Assembly (NCBI GenBank): GCA_047628755.1 | Contig: JBLHVV010000018.1 | Location: 1 to 38,354, forward strand | Length of the DNA: 38,354 bases | Direction of reading: 5' to 3' | DNA from: Bermanella sp047628755 | Lineage (GTDB): Bacteria > Pseudomonadota > Gammaproteobacteria > Pseudomonadales > Oceanobacteraceae | Shown: positions 25,999 to 33,479 of the stretch, one piece after another | Numbering within the stretch: position 1 is the first letter of the stretch | How the letters are laid out: each line of letters opens with the position of its first letter | Made by a program: the position numbers and the translations under genes | Notes under the pieces: generated by a model | What the model saw: only the letters and a program-made list of their open reading frames with translations | What the model was told of the DNA's origin: nothing | Databases searched by the model: none

Positions 25999-26799
25999 TT
26001 ATTTATTTGCCTGCTGCCTGTCGATACCCTCTAAGTCGGTCTTTAACTCGGGTAATTCACCAGTACACTCAACGTGCCCAAGCTCGCCTAACGCACAACT
26101 CATTCGCTCTATTTTGGCATCTACTGCATGCATATGATCTAGCAAATTATGAATAGAACGAGCAATCGGATCAGGCATTTCGTCAGTCATTCCGTAGGCA
26201 TCAAAACCAATTTTATCGGCGATGGCCTTGCGTCTTCGCCCCTGCTCTTCACTCTCTTCTTTGTTTGAAAAAATAATTCGCCCAGGAATACCCACCGCAG
26301 TGGCACCAGCAGGCACCGCCTTAGTGACAACAGCATTACTGCCAACGCGACCATTTTCACCTATTTCGATAGGACCAAGCACCTTCGCACCCGCGCCAAT
26401 TACCACCCCGTCCCTTAAAGTTGGGTGACGCTTGCCTTTATTCCAAGATGTGCCGCCTAGCGTCACACCATGATACAAAGTTACATTATTACCAATCTCG
26501 GCAGTTTCGCCTATCACCACGCCCATGCCATGATCGATGAAAAAACCGGTACCTATTGTGGCACCTGGGTGAATTTCGATACCCGTAAACCAGCGACTTA
26601 AAAAACTGATCAATCTAGCCAAGTACTTGAGGCCATGCGTCCAACACCAATGCGCAACACGATAATGCATTAGGGCATGCAGCCCTGGATAAGTGGTTAA
26701 CACCTCAAAGGTATTGCGCGCTGCGGGATCTCGATCGAACACACAACGAATGTCAGCACGAATGTTTTTAAACACTGTTTTTCCTAGCTTTATTAACAT
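25999..26799 (-). CDS. cysE: Serine O-acetyltransferase
   Basis: 266 residues from the ATG at 26799; the frame can extend two codons to a TTG. CysE makes O-acetylserine, the acceptor for sulfide in cysteine synthesis. The N-terminal helical domain is at about 1-85. The left-handed beta-helix has hexapeptide repeats: IDHGMGVVIGETAEIGNNV, the active-site LYHGVTLGGTSWNKGKRHPT, VIGAGAKVLGPIEIGENG. The C-terminal tail (to QQANK) differs from the GDGI end of E. coli CysE, so feedback inhibition may differ. It sits upstream of iscR, as in Pseudomonas. Confidence 0.96.
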   Translation of the reverse strand: MLIKLGKTVFKNIRADIRCVFDRDPAARNTFEVLTTYPGLHALMHYRVAHWCWTHGLKYLARLISFLSRWFTGIEIHPGATIGTGFFIDHGMGVVIGETAEIGNNVTLYHGVTLGGTSWNKGKRHPTLRDGVVIGAGAKVLGPIEIGENGRVGSNAVVTKAVPAGATAVGIPGRIIFSNKEESEEQGRRRKAIADKIGFDAYGMTDEMPDPIARSIHNLLDHMHAVDAKIERMSCALGELGHVECTGELPELKTDLEGIDRQQANK

Positions 26800-26823
26800 A
26801 TTCAATTGAACGATTTTGACGTT

Positions 26824-26941
26824 AGAGTCGAATACGAGACTCTTTAAAACTTAACAAACGGCATAGACCCTCGATACATACATTCGAGGGAGAAGGTGCT
26901 GTCATTCCACGATAATTACCCTATAAATACTATTTTTAGGG
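26824..26941. other. Three inverted repeats between trmJ and cysE
   Basis: The gap contains AGAGTC ... GACTCT (26824-26843), CCCTCGA ... TCGAGGG (26868-26890) and a 23-bp imperfect palindrome CCCTATAAATAC...TTTTTAGGG (26919-26941). The last lies just past the trmJ stop and may end its transcript, although there is no T-run. No gene is seen here. Confidence 0.45.
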
Positions 26942-26961
26942 AATAATCGAATGCCCTAAAA

Positions 26962-27729
26962 CTACTTTGAGTTATTCCGGCTTATCATCTTCAAAATACC
27001 CCGTAGTATGTTGATTTCTACTTTGTCTGGCATTGCTCGCTGAAATAATCTTCTTAGCCTGGGCATCAATTGCTTTGGGTTTTCAGGGTCAAGAAAGCCG
27101 ACCTCAACTAAGGTTTGCTCTAAATGTTGAATAAAACCTGTAATTTCACCTTGATTAGCCAAATCATTGTCCCATTTCACACCCCAAGTGCCTGAATAAT
27201 CAGCCTCTAGCTTACCCTCATGAGCTAATACTGCCATACGCATTTCATAGGATAGCACTTGTACTGCACTGGCTACATTTAATGACGCGTACTCTTCGTT
27301 AGCTGGAATGTGTATGTGAACTTGGCACTGCGCCAACTCTTCATTAGTCAAGCCGGTGCGCTCACGACCAAGAACCAGTGCCACTTTTTGACCACTAGGT
27401 AAAACCTCAAGGGCTTTACCAGCTGCTTTTCTAGGATGCATTAATGGCCAAGGCAAATGCCTTGAGCGGGCACTTGCACCCATAACCACGGCAACATCTG
27501 CCACCGCTTCTTCTAATGTGGCTACAACTCTTGCCCCATGAAGCACATCGGTTGCACCACTTGCCATGGCATCGGCTTGCTCATTTGGGGTGCCTGGTGT
27601 GAATTTCATAGGGTCCACCAATACAAGATCGGTGAGCCCCATAGTTTTCATCGCGCGAGCGGCGCTGCCAATATTGCCAGGATGACTGGTATTTATAAGG
27701 ATAATTCGGATATTTTGCAGCATATACAT
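26962..27729 (-). CDS. trmJ: tRNA (cytidine/uridine-32-2'-O)-methyltransferase TrmJ
   Basis: 255 residues. A SPOUT-family enzyme that 2'-O-methylates position 32 of several tRNAs. Motifs: NTSHPGNIGSAARAMKTMGL at the N-terminus, VALVLGRERTGLTNEELAQC and IPANEEYASLNVASAVQVLSYE, which together form the SAM-binding trefoil knot. A C-terminal helical extension (about 165-255) is typical of TrmJ. A second Met two codons in is an equally possible start. It is divergent from suhB, as in Pseudomonas. Confidence 0.96.
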   Translation of the reverse strand: MYMLQNIRIILINTSHPGNIGSAARAMKTMGLTDLVLVDPMKFTPGTPNEQADAMASGATDVLHGARVVATLEEAVADVAVVMGASARSRHLPWPLMHPRKAAGKALEVLPSGQKVALVLGRERTGLTNEELAQCQVHIHIPANEEYASLNVASAVQVLSYEMRMAVLAHEGKLEADYSGTWGVKWDNDLANQGEITGFIQHLEQTLVEVGFLDPENPKQLMPRLRRLFQRAMPDKVEINILRGILKMISRNNSK

Positions 27730-27789
27730 AAAAACACTAAGAAATTACCCTAAGTGTACCTACTTTTGCTTCGAGTCTCGAAAAGTTTT

Positions 27790-27798
27790 TGCTAGAAT
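27790..27798 (+). promoter_or_regulatory. Extended -10 promoter element for suhB
   Basis: TGCTAGAAT is a TGn extended -10, with a weak -35 upstream. Transcription would begin near 27805, downstream of the longer reading-frame start at 27789, which supports the ATG at 27834 as the real suhB start. Confidence 0.45.
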
Positions 27799-27833
27799 AC
27801 GCGACCAATAAATCACTGAGTGTATTTGCCCAT

Positions 27834-28616
27834 ATGCAACCCATGGTAAATCTAGCCCTGCGCGTACTGCGGGAAGCCGGAGAAGAACTTGTACACGCAG
27901 TCGATCGTTTCGATTTTGAGCGTGCAACTGATCAAGAGATCAGCCAATTCATCGCCGACTGTGCTATCAGCACAGAAAAACAAGTTATATTCAAAATGCG
28001 CAAGCATTTCACCAACGACAGCTTTGCTGGTCGTGAAACTGGACGTCAAGACCCTGAGGCTCCATCTGGAGCAGTTTGGAGCATAAATCCATTAGAAGGC
28101 GAAGAGAACTTTCGCAACGGCTTACCGCTATATAGCATAGTTATAGTCTGCGAAATTAACGGTAAAGCTGAGCACGCGGTTATTATGAACCCTACTAACG
28201 GCCAAGAGTTTACAGCTAGCCGTGGTCGAGGAGCTGAGTTAACTGGTCGCCGCATGCGTACCAATACTAAAGCAAAGCTTAACCAGTCTTTATTAGGGGT
28301 TAAGTTTCCAGGGATGGCTCAAAACGACCGTAATGACCGTATTCGTGCTCGTTTGAATAAATTAAGCTGCGAAACCCGTATGATTCGTGCTCTAGGAGAC
28401 GATGCGTTAAGTCTTGCTCACCTAGCCGCTGGCCATCTGGATGCCGTTTGGTTAAGTAATGTAGACAGCATTTCACTAAAAGCTGGAGCATTGATCGCTA
28501 AAGAAGCAGGTGCATTGCTGTCTGACTTAAGTGGCGGACCTGATTACACTGCCGAAGGTGATGTAATTGCTGCCAACCCTAAGCTGTTGAAATCTGTGAT
28601 TAAATCTTCAATTTAA
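27834..28616 (+). CDS. suhB: SuhB-like protein with a degenerate inositol-monophosphatase active site
   Basis: 260 residues. The ATG at 27834 gives the family N-terminus MQPMVNLALRVLREAGEE (compare MHPMLNIAVRAARKAG in E. coli). Late motifs are well kept: EFTASRGRGAELTGRRMR, LAHLAAGHLDAVW and KEAGALLSDLSGG. The metal site is not. The family motif IDPLDGTTNF reads INPLEGEENF (84-93), so both catalytic Asp are changed (N85, E88). The WD before AAG reads IS (S214), and the Asp of the VTEVD motif is also lost; only E68 remains. It is predicted to lack phosphatase activity. E. coli SuhB also works in the Nus rRNA antitermination complex, where catalysis is dispensable. The frame is intact, so it is probably kept for that role. 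Confidence 0.9.
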   Translation: MQPMVNLALRVLREAGEELVHAVDRFDFERATDQEISQFIADCAISTEKQVIFKMRKHFTNDSFAGRETGRQDPEAPSGAVWSINPLEGEENFRNGLPLYSIVIVCEINGKAEHAVIMNPTNGQEFTASRGRGAELTGRRMRTNTKAKLNQSLLGVKFPGMAQNDRNDRIRARLNKLSCETRMIRALGDDALSLAHLAAGHLDAVWLSNVDSISLKAGALIAKEAGALLSDLSGGPDYTAEGDVIAANPKLLKSVIKSSI

Positions 28617-28639
28617 ACGCTATTTTGTCCGCTTCTAAG

Positions 28640-28669
28640 AGGCTCTCATATGAATGAGGGCCTTTTTTT
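28640..28669 (+). terminator. Rho-independent terminator after suhB
   Basis: AGGCTCTCAT, loop ATGA, ATGAGGGCCT (one mismatch) and then seven T. It lies about 25 bp past the suhB stop. Confidence 0.85.
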
Positions 28670-28748
28670 ATTGATTATTTAATTGCAAAGCTAGGAAAAA
28701 GCCCCATTAAGTAGCTATACTAAAGCTATCTGTGAATGGGAGTTCGAT

Positions 28749-28883
28749 ATGTTGCAGTCTTGGTTAGAATCGGTTCGAGTATTTTTACAGCAAATATCTG
28801 AACCTCAAAAGTTACAGCCTATCCGTATAAAGGCTGAAGAACAGCAGGTCCCAACTGGCAGACCAGCTAGACGTAGACGATAA
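28749..28883 (+). CDS. Small basic protein of 44 residues
   Basis: ATG at 28749 with GGGAG six bases upstream, a TAA at 28881, and its own terminator 22 bp later. The protein starts MLQSWLESVRVFLQQISEP, an amphipathic helix, then LQPIRIKAEEQQ and ends in a basic tail, TGRPARRRR. It has no signal peptide or membrane span. The ribosome site, the terminator on both sides and the coherent helix-linker-basic tail pattern support a real gene. I do not recognise a characterised family; a nucleic-acid- or membrane-surface-binding role is only a guess from the charge. Confidence 0.6.
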   Translation: MLQSWLESVRVFLQQISEPQKLQPIRIKAEEQQVPTGRPARRRR

Positions 28884-28905
28884 TCGCTTTAAATATTTAA
28901 AGCTC

Positions 28906-28932
28906 AAAGGTGATCTTGTGATCGCCTTTTTT
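28906..28932 (+). terminator. Rho-independent terminator after the 44-residue gene
   Basis: AAAGGTGATC, loop TTGT, GATCGCCTTT (one G-T pair), followed by a T-run. Confidence 0.85.
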
Positions 28933-29019
28933 ATTGTCTAAAGGAAAGTGAATACTAGGGCTGTGGTGCATTATGAGCTCTTGCGAAATCCTAATACACC
29001 CAATGCCGACACCCAAAAG

Positions 29020-30129
29020 CTAGGCTTTGTGTTCGCGGGCTAGGTAATCATGGGATTGCATTTCTAGCATACGAGACGTAGTGCGCTGAAACGGAAAATC
29101 TAGATTCACACCCGTATATATTTCAGGAATAGGCGCGTTAGCCGACATTATTACCTTTACACCACGGTCATAGAATTCATCAATCAGGTTTATATACCTG
29201 CGGCCTACATCGTCGTTATTAGCGCCCATTTGCGGCACATTCGAAATAAGCACAGCATGATATAGGCGACCCAATTCAATGTAATCGTTTTGCGAACGGG
29301 GTCCGTCACATAGGGCATCAAATTCAAACCACGCAACATCGTCACATATGGCTTTAGCGGGAATGCTGCGACCCAGTATTTCTACATTCACATTTCTTTC
29401 CACGTGAGCAGCATCGGGAACTAGGCTATCAAAGCTTTTTTGTAAGCTAGCTTCTGCACCGTCATCTAATGGAAAATGATATAACTCGGCCTGCTCTAAT
29501 GTGCGCAAACGATAATCAATGCCACTGTCTACGTTGACTACGTCAGTATACTTATTCAATAGCTTAATAGCTGGCACAAATCGCTCACGCTGTAAGCCAT
29601 TCTTATAAAGGCCATCAGGAATAATGTTTGATGTAGAAACCAAAGTCACACCGCGGGCAAATAAACCCTGCATTAACCCCCCTAGAATCATGGCGTCGCC
29701 TATGTCTACTACAAAAAACTCATCAAAGCAGATTACCACCGCTTCTTCTGCAATTTGGTCAGCGATGGACTCTAGTGGGTTTTTAGTGCCCTCTAATTTG
29801 GTTAGGTCATTATGAACACGCTGCATAAAGCGATGGAAGTGGGTGCGCATTTTACGTTCAAACGGTAACGCATCGTAAAAAGTATCGACTAGGTAAGTTT
29901 TACCACGACCAACCCCGCCCCAAAAGTAAACCCCCTGTATCGGGACTTTTGGTTTGTTGCTTAAACCTGAAAACATTTTGCCAATGGCCGATTTGTTTTT
30001 AGACGCTTGCCATTCTGCGACTAGGTCGTCATATAATCTTTGAAGGTGCGTAACAGCCATTTCTTGAGCTGCGTCGTAAGAGAAATCGTCTCTTTCTAGG
30101 TCTTTACGATAAAGTTCTATTGGTGTCAT
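29020..30129 (-). CDS. zapE: Cell division ATPase ZapE (AFG1 family)
   Basis: 369 residues. An AFG1-like P-loop ATPase that joins the division ring during constriction in E. coli. Walker A is VYFWGGVGRGKTYLVDTF, followed by THFHRFMQRVH; Walker B is VICFDEFFVVDIGDAMIL, and LVSTSNIIPDGLYKNGLQRERF is the conserved sensor region. The C-terminus has DFPFQRTTSRMLEMQS, a family hallmark. The E. coli neighbour zapG (yhcB) is also nearby here, two genes away on the other strand. Confidence 0.97.
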   Translation of the reverse strand: MTPIELYRKDLERDDFSYDAAQEMAVTHLQRLYDDLVAEWQASKNKSAIGKMFSGLSNKPKVPIQGVYFWGGVGRGKTYLVDTFYDALPFERKMRTHFHRFMQRVHNDLTKLEGTKNPLESIADQIAEEAVVICFDEFFVVDIGDAMILGGLMQGLFARGVTLVSTSNIIPDGLYKNGLQRERFVPAIKLLNKYTDVVNVDSGIDYRLRTLEQAELYHFPLDDGAEASLQKSFDSLVPDAAHVERNVNVEILGRSIPAKAICDDVAWFEFDALCDGPRSQNDYIELGRLYHAVLISNVPQMGANNDDVGRRYINLIDEFYDRGVKVIMSANAPIPEIYTGVNLDFPFQRTTSRMLEMQSHDYLAREHKA

Positions 30130-30252
30130 GATTTCGCTTCGCGTAGTCCGCTGTAATCAAATGATTGTTACAGTATAATTCTATTGGAAATTTGGCAGCA
30201 CTTTACATATTTAAAGCGACAAAGGCAAATTAGAAAGCCCGCTGTAAGTGAG

Positions 30253-31035
30253 TTATTTCCAGTCCTTTAAGCCGTATTTACTTAAAATATAATCCAATTC
30301 CCCAGACTTACGAAGTTCCTTAATACCCAAAGAAAGCGTCTTAGCGTGCTTTTTTGAAGATACAAATGCAGGTGAAAATACCAAATAGAACGGGGTTTTA
30401 GTGCCTTCTGAATCTACATGCTTCAGGTGCTTATCTAAACCCATTATGCGGGCTTCATAAAAAGCCACATTGCCATCCTCTAAATAAACATCTATTTCAC
30501 CTCGAATAACCTTACGAACATTTACCTCAGATGCGTTCTCTCCAACCAAGGCTTGAACCTTTAGGTTTTTCGGCCCCCATACATAAGAGTCTAATTCGGG
30601 GCCATAAACATAATCGCGAATGACACCTAAATTTACCGACTGCAAACTGTCCACACCTGTAAAACGCCAGCTGCTATTTTTAGAGACAATAAAATCGTTC
30701 GAGTAATACCCCAATTCTTGCTGAGGAAATATACCATTAGGCATTTTAGATTTAGCTGCGCCCAGTACCGCATTGTGATCACCTGCTTTCGCTGCTCTTA
30801 TGGACTCTGTCCACGGGGCGATGACATATTTAACCGCTATATCGTGCTTAGCAAATATCACTCTAATCATCTCTATTGCATAACCTGGCAGCACGGCCCC
30901 TGGAACGCAGTTATATGGGCACCATTCATCGGCAACAATTGTAATTTGCTCTTGTTGAGATTGCGCAAGGGAAACACTCGACAGAGTTACCGCGAAGATG
31001 AGCAGTCCGTGTACAACAATTTTATATAAACTCAC
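30253..31035 (-). CDS. Orphan periplasmic solute-binding protein (SBP_bac_3 type)
   Basis: 260 residues, GTG start at 31035 with AAAGG seven bases upstream. A signal peptide at about 1-24 ends VSLAQS. The mature protein has the family-3 (amino-acid type) fold: ITIVADEWCPYNCVPGAVLPGYAIEM (the first strand and its ligand loop), IAPWTESIRAAKAGDHNAVL, LGVIRDYVYG, then IRGEIDVYLEDGNVAF and the C-terminal LRKSGELDYILSKYG. C39 and C43 (by eye) of CPYNC may form a disulfide. No permease or ATPase gene is nearby, so it may serve a distant transporter or act as a stand-alone sensor protein. The ligand is unknown. Confidence 0.88.
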   Translation of the reverse strand: MSLYKIVVHGLLIFAVTLSSVSLAQSQQEQITIVADEWCPYNCVPGAVLPGYAIEMIRVIFAKHDIAVKYVIAPWTESIRAAKAGDHNAVLGAAKSKMPNGIFPQQELGYYSNDFIVSKNSSWRFTGVDSLQSVNLGVIRDYVYGPELDSYVWGPKNLKVQALVGENASEVNVRKVIRGEIDVYLEDGNVAFYEARIMGLDKHLKHVDSEGTKTPFYLVFSPAFVSSKKHAKTLSLGIKELRKSGELDYILSKYGLKDWK

Positions 31036-31092
31036 ATATAACCTTTTTTTAAACCGATATTTAATTCAGTCTAGCTAAAAAAAATACGCCGG

Positions 31093-31106
31093 ACCACATA
31101 TGTGGT
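31093..31106. promoter_or_regulatory. Perfect 14-bp palindrome upstream of the solute-binding protein gene
   Basis: ACCACATATGTGGT, about 58 bp before the GTG start at 31035. Size and position fit a dimeric regulator's operator; the regulator is unknown. Confidence 0.35.
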
Positions 31107-31114
31107 GAACCCAT

Positions 31115-31762
31115 CTAGAGAAACGATTTTAATACATTCTTGACATGGTTTTTAAGCACCACTAATTGCCCGTGAAAAAAGTGCGTGGCGTCAGGCATAG
31201 AAATTAACTCGATACGGCTTACTTGAGCTTGGGCTTCTACCCAAGTTTTTACTGACTCAAACGGCACCACCTCGTCATGCTGACCCATAACAACGGTGCA
31301 AGGGGACGCCAACGGAGTGGCCAGTTCAAATGGAGAGTTGTTAACTGATGGGGCAATTAACAATAAATGAGGCACACTCACTTTACTTTGAGCATCAGCA
31401 CTTATGGTAGAAGCAACCTTGGCAGCTATATAAGCACCAAAACTAAAACCCGCTAAAAATACACGAGAAACAGCATGGTTAGATTCAACCCAAGTGAGTA
31501 TTGCCAAAGCGTCTTCTGCTTCCCCTGCTACCTCGCCATACTCTCCCTGACTTTCACCGACACCACGATAATTAAAGCGAATAACATTCATTCCCAAATC
31601 TAAATAGGTTTTAGCTACTGTTGTGACCACCTTATTGTCCATCGTTCCACCAAGTTGTGGATGTGGGTGACAAATAATTAAAAAGTCTGTGCTTTCTGTT
31701 TTAGCTAGGTGGAACGCAGCCTGCAGTGAACCTGAAGGCCCTTGAATGGTTGTTTTTTGCAT
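31115..31762 (-). CDS. Alpha/beta hydrolase, COG2945-like
   Basis: 215 residues, no signal peptide. The nucleophile elbow is AGFSFGAYIAAKVAS (GxSxG, Ser nucleophile). The oxyanion region is CHPHPQLGGTMDNKVV, the acid is probably in VVMGQHDEVVPFE, and the base His is in MPDATHFFHG. NVIRFNYRGVGESQGEYGE is a typical strand-loop of this subfamily. All catalytic residues are present, so it is likely an active esterase or related hydrolase; the substrate is unknown. It lies between the solute-binding protein and zapG. Confidence 0.9.
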   Translation of the reverse strand: MQKTTIQGPSGSLQAAFHLAKTESTDFLIICHPHPQLGGTMDNKVVTTVAKTYLDLGMNVIRFNYRGVGESQGEYGEVAGEAEDALAILTWVESNHAVSRVFLAGFSFGAYIAAKVASTISADAQSKVSVPHLLLIAPSVNNSPFELATPLASPCTVVMGQHDEVVPFESVKTWVEAQAQVSRIELISMPDATHFFHGQLVVLKNHVKNVLKSFL

Positions 31763-31863
31763 GAGTTTGCTTCATTAATTCTATGATTACTAAAAGTTAC
31801 TAGCTAAACTAAAGGTATATTGTTTTGCTTTCAACCTAATCAAAGGTTAGCCGAGGATTGTCT

Positions 31864-32322
31864 ATGAGCGCTCAAATTATTTCTAGTCTTCTAATACTTG
31901 CTGTTGGCGTGGGCCTGGGGGTTTTATTGCAGCGATACGTACTCAGCCGTGGCACTGATATAGCTAACCTTGAAAAGGAATTAGACATACTAAAAGGTCA
32001 GCAACTGCAGGCAAAAGACTCGCTGCAACAGCATTTTTTGCAAACGGCTGGTTTAACCCAAGACCTGACAAATAGCTATAAAGCTCTATACGAGCATTTA
32101 GCAAGTGGAGCTTCAGAATTTACTGAGAAACCATTGGCCGATTTAAAACATGCCCTTGAGCAAGCCAATAGCGATGGACTGCCCTATGAAAATTCTGAAG
32201 ACTATCAGATAAATGACGAATACCAAGCAGCAGAAGAAGAAGAAAATCAAGCGCCAAAAGATTATGCTGCAAGAGAACATAAAATAGCAGACCATGAAAA
32301 GAAAGAAACGACACCGCTTTAA
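31864..32322 (+). CDS. zapG: ZapG (YhcB/DUF1043) inner-membrane protein
   Basis: 152 residues from the ATG at 31864, which has GAGG seven bases upstream; an in-frame TTG two codons earlier is less likely. One N-terminal membrane helix (about 5-24, SSLLILAVGVGLGVLLQRYV) is followed by a cytoplasmic coiled coil (DIANLEKELDILKGQQLQAK) with the family signature LTNSYKALYEHLASGA. The last third is acidic and variable. In E. coli this protein links division and envelope growth. It precedes cysD, as in Pseudomonas. Confidence 0.92.
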   Translation: MSAQIISSLLILAVGVGLGVLLQRYVLSRGTDIANLEKELDILKGQQLQAKDSLQQHFLQTAGLTQDLTNSYKALYEHLASGASEFTEKPLADLKHALEQANSDGLPYENSEDYQINDEYQAAEEEENQAPKDYAAREHKIADHEKKETTPL

Positions 32323-32325
32323 TTC

Positions 32326-32354
32326 AAGCCGACTTTACATTGTCGGCTTTTTTT
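32326..32354 (+). terminator. Rho-independent terminator after zapG
   Basis: AAGCCGAC, loop TTTACATT, GTCGGCTT, then a T-run. Confidence 0.88.
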
Positions 32355-32477
32355 GTAAACCCTCACCCGCCGAACACAACAAGCAATTATCTCAACTGCT
32401 TAAAAGCCCTTTTTAACGTAATGCTTTTGTGAGCAGAACAGCTATATATATATTGCTTTTTGTTATAGAACAGAGGC

Positions 32478-32506
32478 TTTTTATACCCCGATTACACTGG
32501 TATAGT
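32478..32506 (+). promoter_or_regulatory. Candidate cysDN promoter
   Basis: A good -10 TATAGT (32501-32506) with a very poor -35 (TTTTTA) at 17 nt. A weak -35 would suit activator-dependent control, as for CysB-regulated cysD genes, but I cannot see a definite CysB site. Confidence 0.3.
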
Positions 32507-32570
32507 GAGCCAATTAAATAACCCCTGTTGTTTTGTAAGCAAACCACAGCGAATTCACTGAGGGCATAAT

Positions 32571-33479
32571 ATGTCGGATTACAATCTTACTCACTTGAAG
32601 CAACTCGAAGCTGAAAGTATTCACATTATTCGCGAGGTCGCGGCAGAATTTGATAATCCTGTCATGATGTACTCAGTGGGTAAAGACAGCGCTGTAATGC
32701 TGCACCTAGCGCGCAAAGCTTTTGCACCAGGTGTACCTCCATTTCCATTGCTGCATGTGGATACAACATGGAAATTTAAAGAGATGATTGAATTCCGTAA
32801 CCATATGGCCAAAACATCGGGCATGGAATTACTGGTGCATACTAACCAAGATGGCGTTGACGCAGGTGTTGGCCCGTTTACCCATGGTTCTAGCAAGCAC
32901 ACAGACATAATGAAAACCACTGCGTTAAAGCAGGCGTTAAATAAATATAAATTTGATGCTGCTTTTGGTGGTGCTCGTCGTGACGAAGAAAAGTCCCGCG
33001 CAAAAGAAAGGGTCTATTCTTTCCGCGATAAAAACCATCGCTGGGATCCAAAAAGCCAACGACCAGAACTTTGGAATATTTATAATGGCAAAGTAAACCA
33101 AGATGAAAGCATCCGTGTTTTTCCAATCTCTAACTGGACTGAACTGGATATTTGGCAGTATATCTATTTAGAAAACATTGAAATTCCAGACCTTTATCTT
33201 TCTAAAAAACGTCCTGTAGTAGAACGTGATGGCATGCTAATAATGGTTGATGACGAACGTATGCCATTAAAAGAAAATGAAGTACCTGAAGAAAAAATGG
33301 TACGTTTTCGTACACTAGGTTGTTACCCGCTTACCGGTGCTGTTGAATCAGAAGCCACGACCTTGCCAGAAATTATTCAAGAAATGTTATTAACTACCAC
33401 GTCTGAACGTCAAGGACGTGCCATTGATCACGATTCGTCTGCTTCGATGGAAAAGAAAAAGCAAGAGGGGTACTTCTAA
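32571..33479 (+). CDS. cysD: Sulfate adenylyltransferase subunit 2
   Basis: 302 residues, the usual length. CysD is the catalytic N-type ATP pyrophosphatase that adenylates sulfate to APS, driven by GTP hydrolysis on CysN. The PP-loop is MMYSVGKDSAVMLHLARKA; other motifs are LLHVDTTWKFKEMI, FGGARRDEEKSRAKER and the C-terminal RFRTLGCYPLTGAVES. Its stop overlaps the cysN ATG (TAATG), so the two are translated together. Confidence 0.98.
   Translation: MSDYNLTHLKQLEAESIHIIREVAAEFDNPVMMYSVGKDSAVMLHLARKAFAPGVPPFPLLHVDTTWKFKEMIEFRNHMAKTSGMELLVHTNQDGVDAGVGPFTHGSSKHTDIMKTTALKQALNKYKFDAAFGGARRDEEKSRAKERVYSFRDKNHRWDPKSQRPELWNIYNGKVNQDESIRVFPISNWTELDIWQYIYLENIEIPDLYLSKKRPVVERDGMLIMVDDERMPLKENEVPEEKMVRFRTLGCYPLTGAVESEATTLPEIIQEMLLTTTSERQGRAIDHDSSASMEKKKQEGYF

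Noticed and set aside
27789..27833. Longer N-terminus for SuhB
   Set aside because: The extra 15 residues overlap the likely -10 element, and the family's N-terminus matches the ATG at 27834.
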